This document shows positions 6,571-7,261 of a stretch of 7,261 nucleotides of DNA, piece after piece (the stretch's first letter is position 1; every line of letters starts with the position of its first letter). The notes under the pieces were generated by a model, which was given only the letters and a program-made list of their open reading frames with translations, was not told the DNA's origin and ran no database searches. Made by a program: the position numbers and the translations under genes. Source of the DNA: Candidatus Methanophagales archaeon (GTDB lineage: Archaea > Halobacteriota > Syntropharchaeia > Alkanophagales > Methanospirareceae); contig DAOUUS010000075.1 of assembly GCA_030668065.1 (NCBI GenBank), positions 1 to 7,261 of the forward strand, in the 5' to 3' direction.

Positions 6571-6587
6571 TTTTTTTCATAATGTCG
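6565..6587. repeat. 7-bp inverted repeat with T-rich loop
   Basis: CGACATT (6565-6571) and AATGTCG (6581-6587) are perfect inverted repeats around a 9-base loop of T6CAT. On the minus strand the stem covers the ATG of the 44-codon ORF; on the plus strand the T8 run (6570-6577) could act as an archaeal terminator for any rightward transcript. A second run, T9, lies at 6612-6620. Confidence 0.35.
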
Positions 6588-6590
6588 AAA

Positions 6591-6601
6591 CTTAAATTAA
6601 A
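6591..6601 (-). promoter_or_regulatory. TATA-like box for the 44-codon ORF
   Basis: TTTAATTTAAG on the minus strand is centred 26.5 bp before ATG 6570, matching the leaderless spacing of the zinc-ribbon gene. The assignment depends on that ORF being real. Confidence 0.35.
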
Positions 6602-6658
6602 GACATCCGCATTTTTTTTTGGAAATACTTAGTAAAATTCTGTACATAATGGAATGAC

Positions 6659-6665
6659 TTTAATG
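6659..6665 (+). promoter_or_regulatory. Weak TATA-like box for the membrane protein gene
   Basis: TTTAATG is centred 26.5 bp upstream of ATG 6689, the leaderless spacing seen for other genes here, though the sequence is a poor TATA match. The better AT box AATATTTATAA (6677-6687) lies directly against the start codon. It would place the transcript start at about 6709, inside the gene, with no suitable in-frame start nearby. Confidence 0.3.
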
Positions 6666-6688
6666 CAATATTCTTGAATATTTATAAC

Positions 6689-7222
6689 ATGAGAAGCATT
6701 AAAAGAGACGAAATATGTAAGTCATGGTGGCATATACATGTAGCGCTATTTGCAGCGGGGGTTTTAACTTTTGGACTGCTAGATGGAGTTACAGCAGTGC
6801 TCATGATAGGGAAATACGGTATAAGCGCGGAATCCAATCCACTATTACGTGAAATCATTTACATGTGTGGGCCGATGGGTTTCCTCGTTTTTAAAGTTCT
6901 TGCCGCGGGTTTGATTCTATCCTCGCCGTTTATACTCTTTAAAAAAGGGGAACTAGGCTGGATGAGTGCGGGTTTCTTGTCGGTATTTGCAATCGGAGGA
7001 TTAGTTGCAGCGGTAGATAACTACCTATTTCTGATGAGCGGGCACGTAGCGATAGAACCTCAGCGTATAATCGGAGCGATGCTGTTAACGGTAATGGTTG
7101 TGCTACACGTAGGCGACATATTGGACTCGAAGAAGACGGAGCGGAAAGGAGTAACATTCAGAATCTCAGACGATAAATGGGAAGCAATGAAGCAGGAGAT
7201 GGGGTATCCCTGCGAATGCTAA
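6689..7222 (+). CDS. Four-helix membrane protein, DUF5658-like
   Basis: A 177-residue integral membrane protein. Predicted helices lie at about 15-40, 61-83, 91-115 and 127-144. The first ends in a segment with an intramembrane aspartate (LLDGVTAVLM, D32), followed by AESNPLL (47-53). The D....(T)...G..E.NP pattern followed by a helix with FKVLAAG is what I recall of the DUF5658 family, whose function is unknown. The tail (145-177) is soluble and charged, reads VTFRISDDKWEAMK at 155-168 and ends GYPCEC with two cysteines. A TTG at 6674 would add five residues. ATG 6689 is preferred because a weak TATA-like TTTAATG (6659-6665) is centred 26.5 bp before it and no ribosome binding site is present. 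No rightward gene lies just upstream, so it has its own promoter. The 39 bases after the stop show nothing. Confidence 0.75.
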   Translation: MRSIKRDEICKSWWHIHVALFAAGVLTFGLLDGVTAVLMIGKYGISAESNPLLREIIYMCGPMGFLVFKVLAAGLILSSPFILFKKGELGWMSAGFLSVFAIGGLVAAVDNYLFLMSGHVAIEPQRIIGAMLLTVMVVLHVGDILDSKKTERKGVTFRISDDKWEAMKQEMGYPCEC

Positions 7223-7261
7223 GTAGTTCATTGCCAACACGCACAGTCTATACGGGGTCCG

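Noticed and set aside
6438..6632. A 64-codon plus-strand open frame
   Set aside because: It is low-complexity, with runs of Phe from poly-T, and lies opposite the 44-codon ORF. No promoter or ribosome site was seen.
1..7261. CRISPR array, tRNA/rRNA genes or an insertion sequence
   Set aside because: There are no regularly spaced repeats beyond one 19-bp pair. I found no tRNA T-loop with a matching acceptor stem, and no transposase motif or terminal inverted repeats with target duplication.

Overview
The window looks archaeal, most likely from a euryarchaeon related to methanogens or ANME. The grounds are an Orc1/Cdc6 replication initiator, an archaeal-type Lhr helicase, TATA boxes placed 24-27 bp before start codons (leaderless promoters), and a small CPKC zinc-ribbon protein of a kind I associate with euryarchaea. 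At the left edge there is also a secreted 'WYVDDDGG...IQDAVD' protein, common in Methanosarcina/ANME-type genomes. The lineage is inference; no rRNA or tRNA gene is present to settle it.

Layout. Positions 1-148 (minus) hold the first 49 codons of a secreted beta-helix/NosD-like protein that runs off the left edge. Positions 149-453 are a divergent intergenic region with a symmetric TATA box and a possible 59-aa ORF whose stop overlaps a GTG upstream of the helicase start. Positions 454-3288 (plus) encode an Lhr-type superfamily 2 helicase with a C-terminal four-cysteine cluster. It converges, 10 bp apart, on an Orc1/Cdc6 gene (3299-4525, minus). The 176 bp upstream of cdc6 contain one good match to the euryarchaeal origin recognition box. 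An MscS-family mechanosensitive channel follows (4702-5739, minus).

Positions 5740-6688 look gene-poor but are not empty. On the minus strand there is a zinc-ribbon gene (5887-6059) broken by one missing base, a second coding-like stretch (6107-6330) that can also be restored by adding one base, and a 44-codon ORF (6436-6570) with a well-placed TATA box. Two short inverted or tandem repeats lie among them. The last gene (6689-7222, plus) encodes a four-helix membrane protein resembling the DUF5658 family.

The helicase (DNA/RNA remodelling and repair) and Orc1/Cdc6 (replication initiation) form an information-processing pair, but they converge and are not an operon. The channel and the last membrane protein look independent. 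The parts most worth a second look are the decayed or mis-sequenced minus-strand block at 5887-6330 and the candidate replication origin beside a divergent Orc1/Cdc6. I see no CRISPR array, insertion sequence or defence system.
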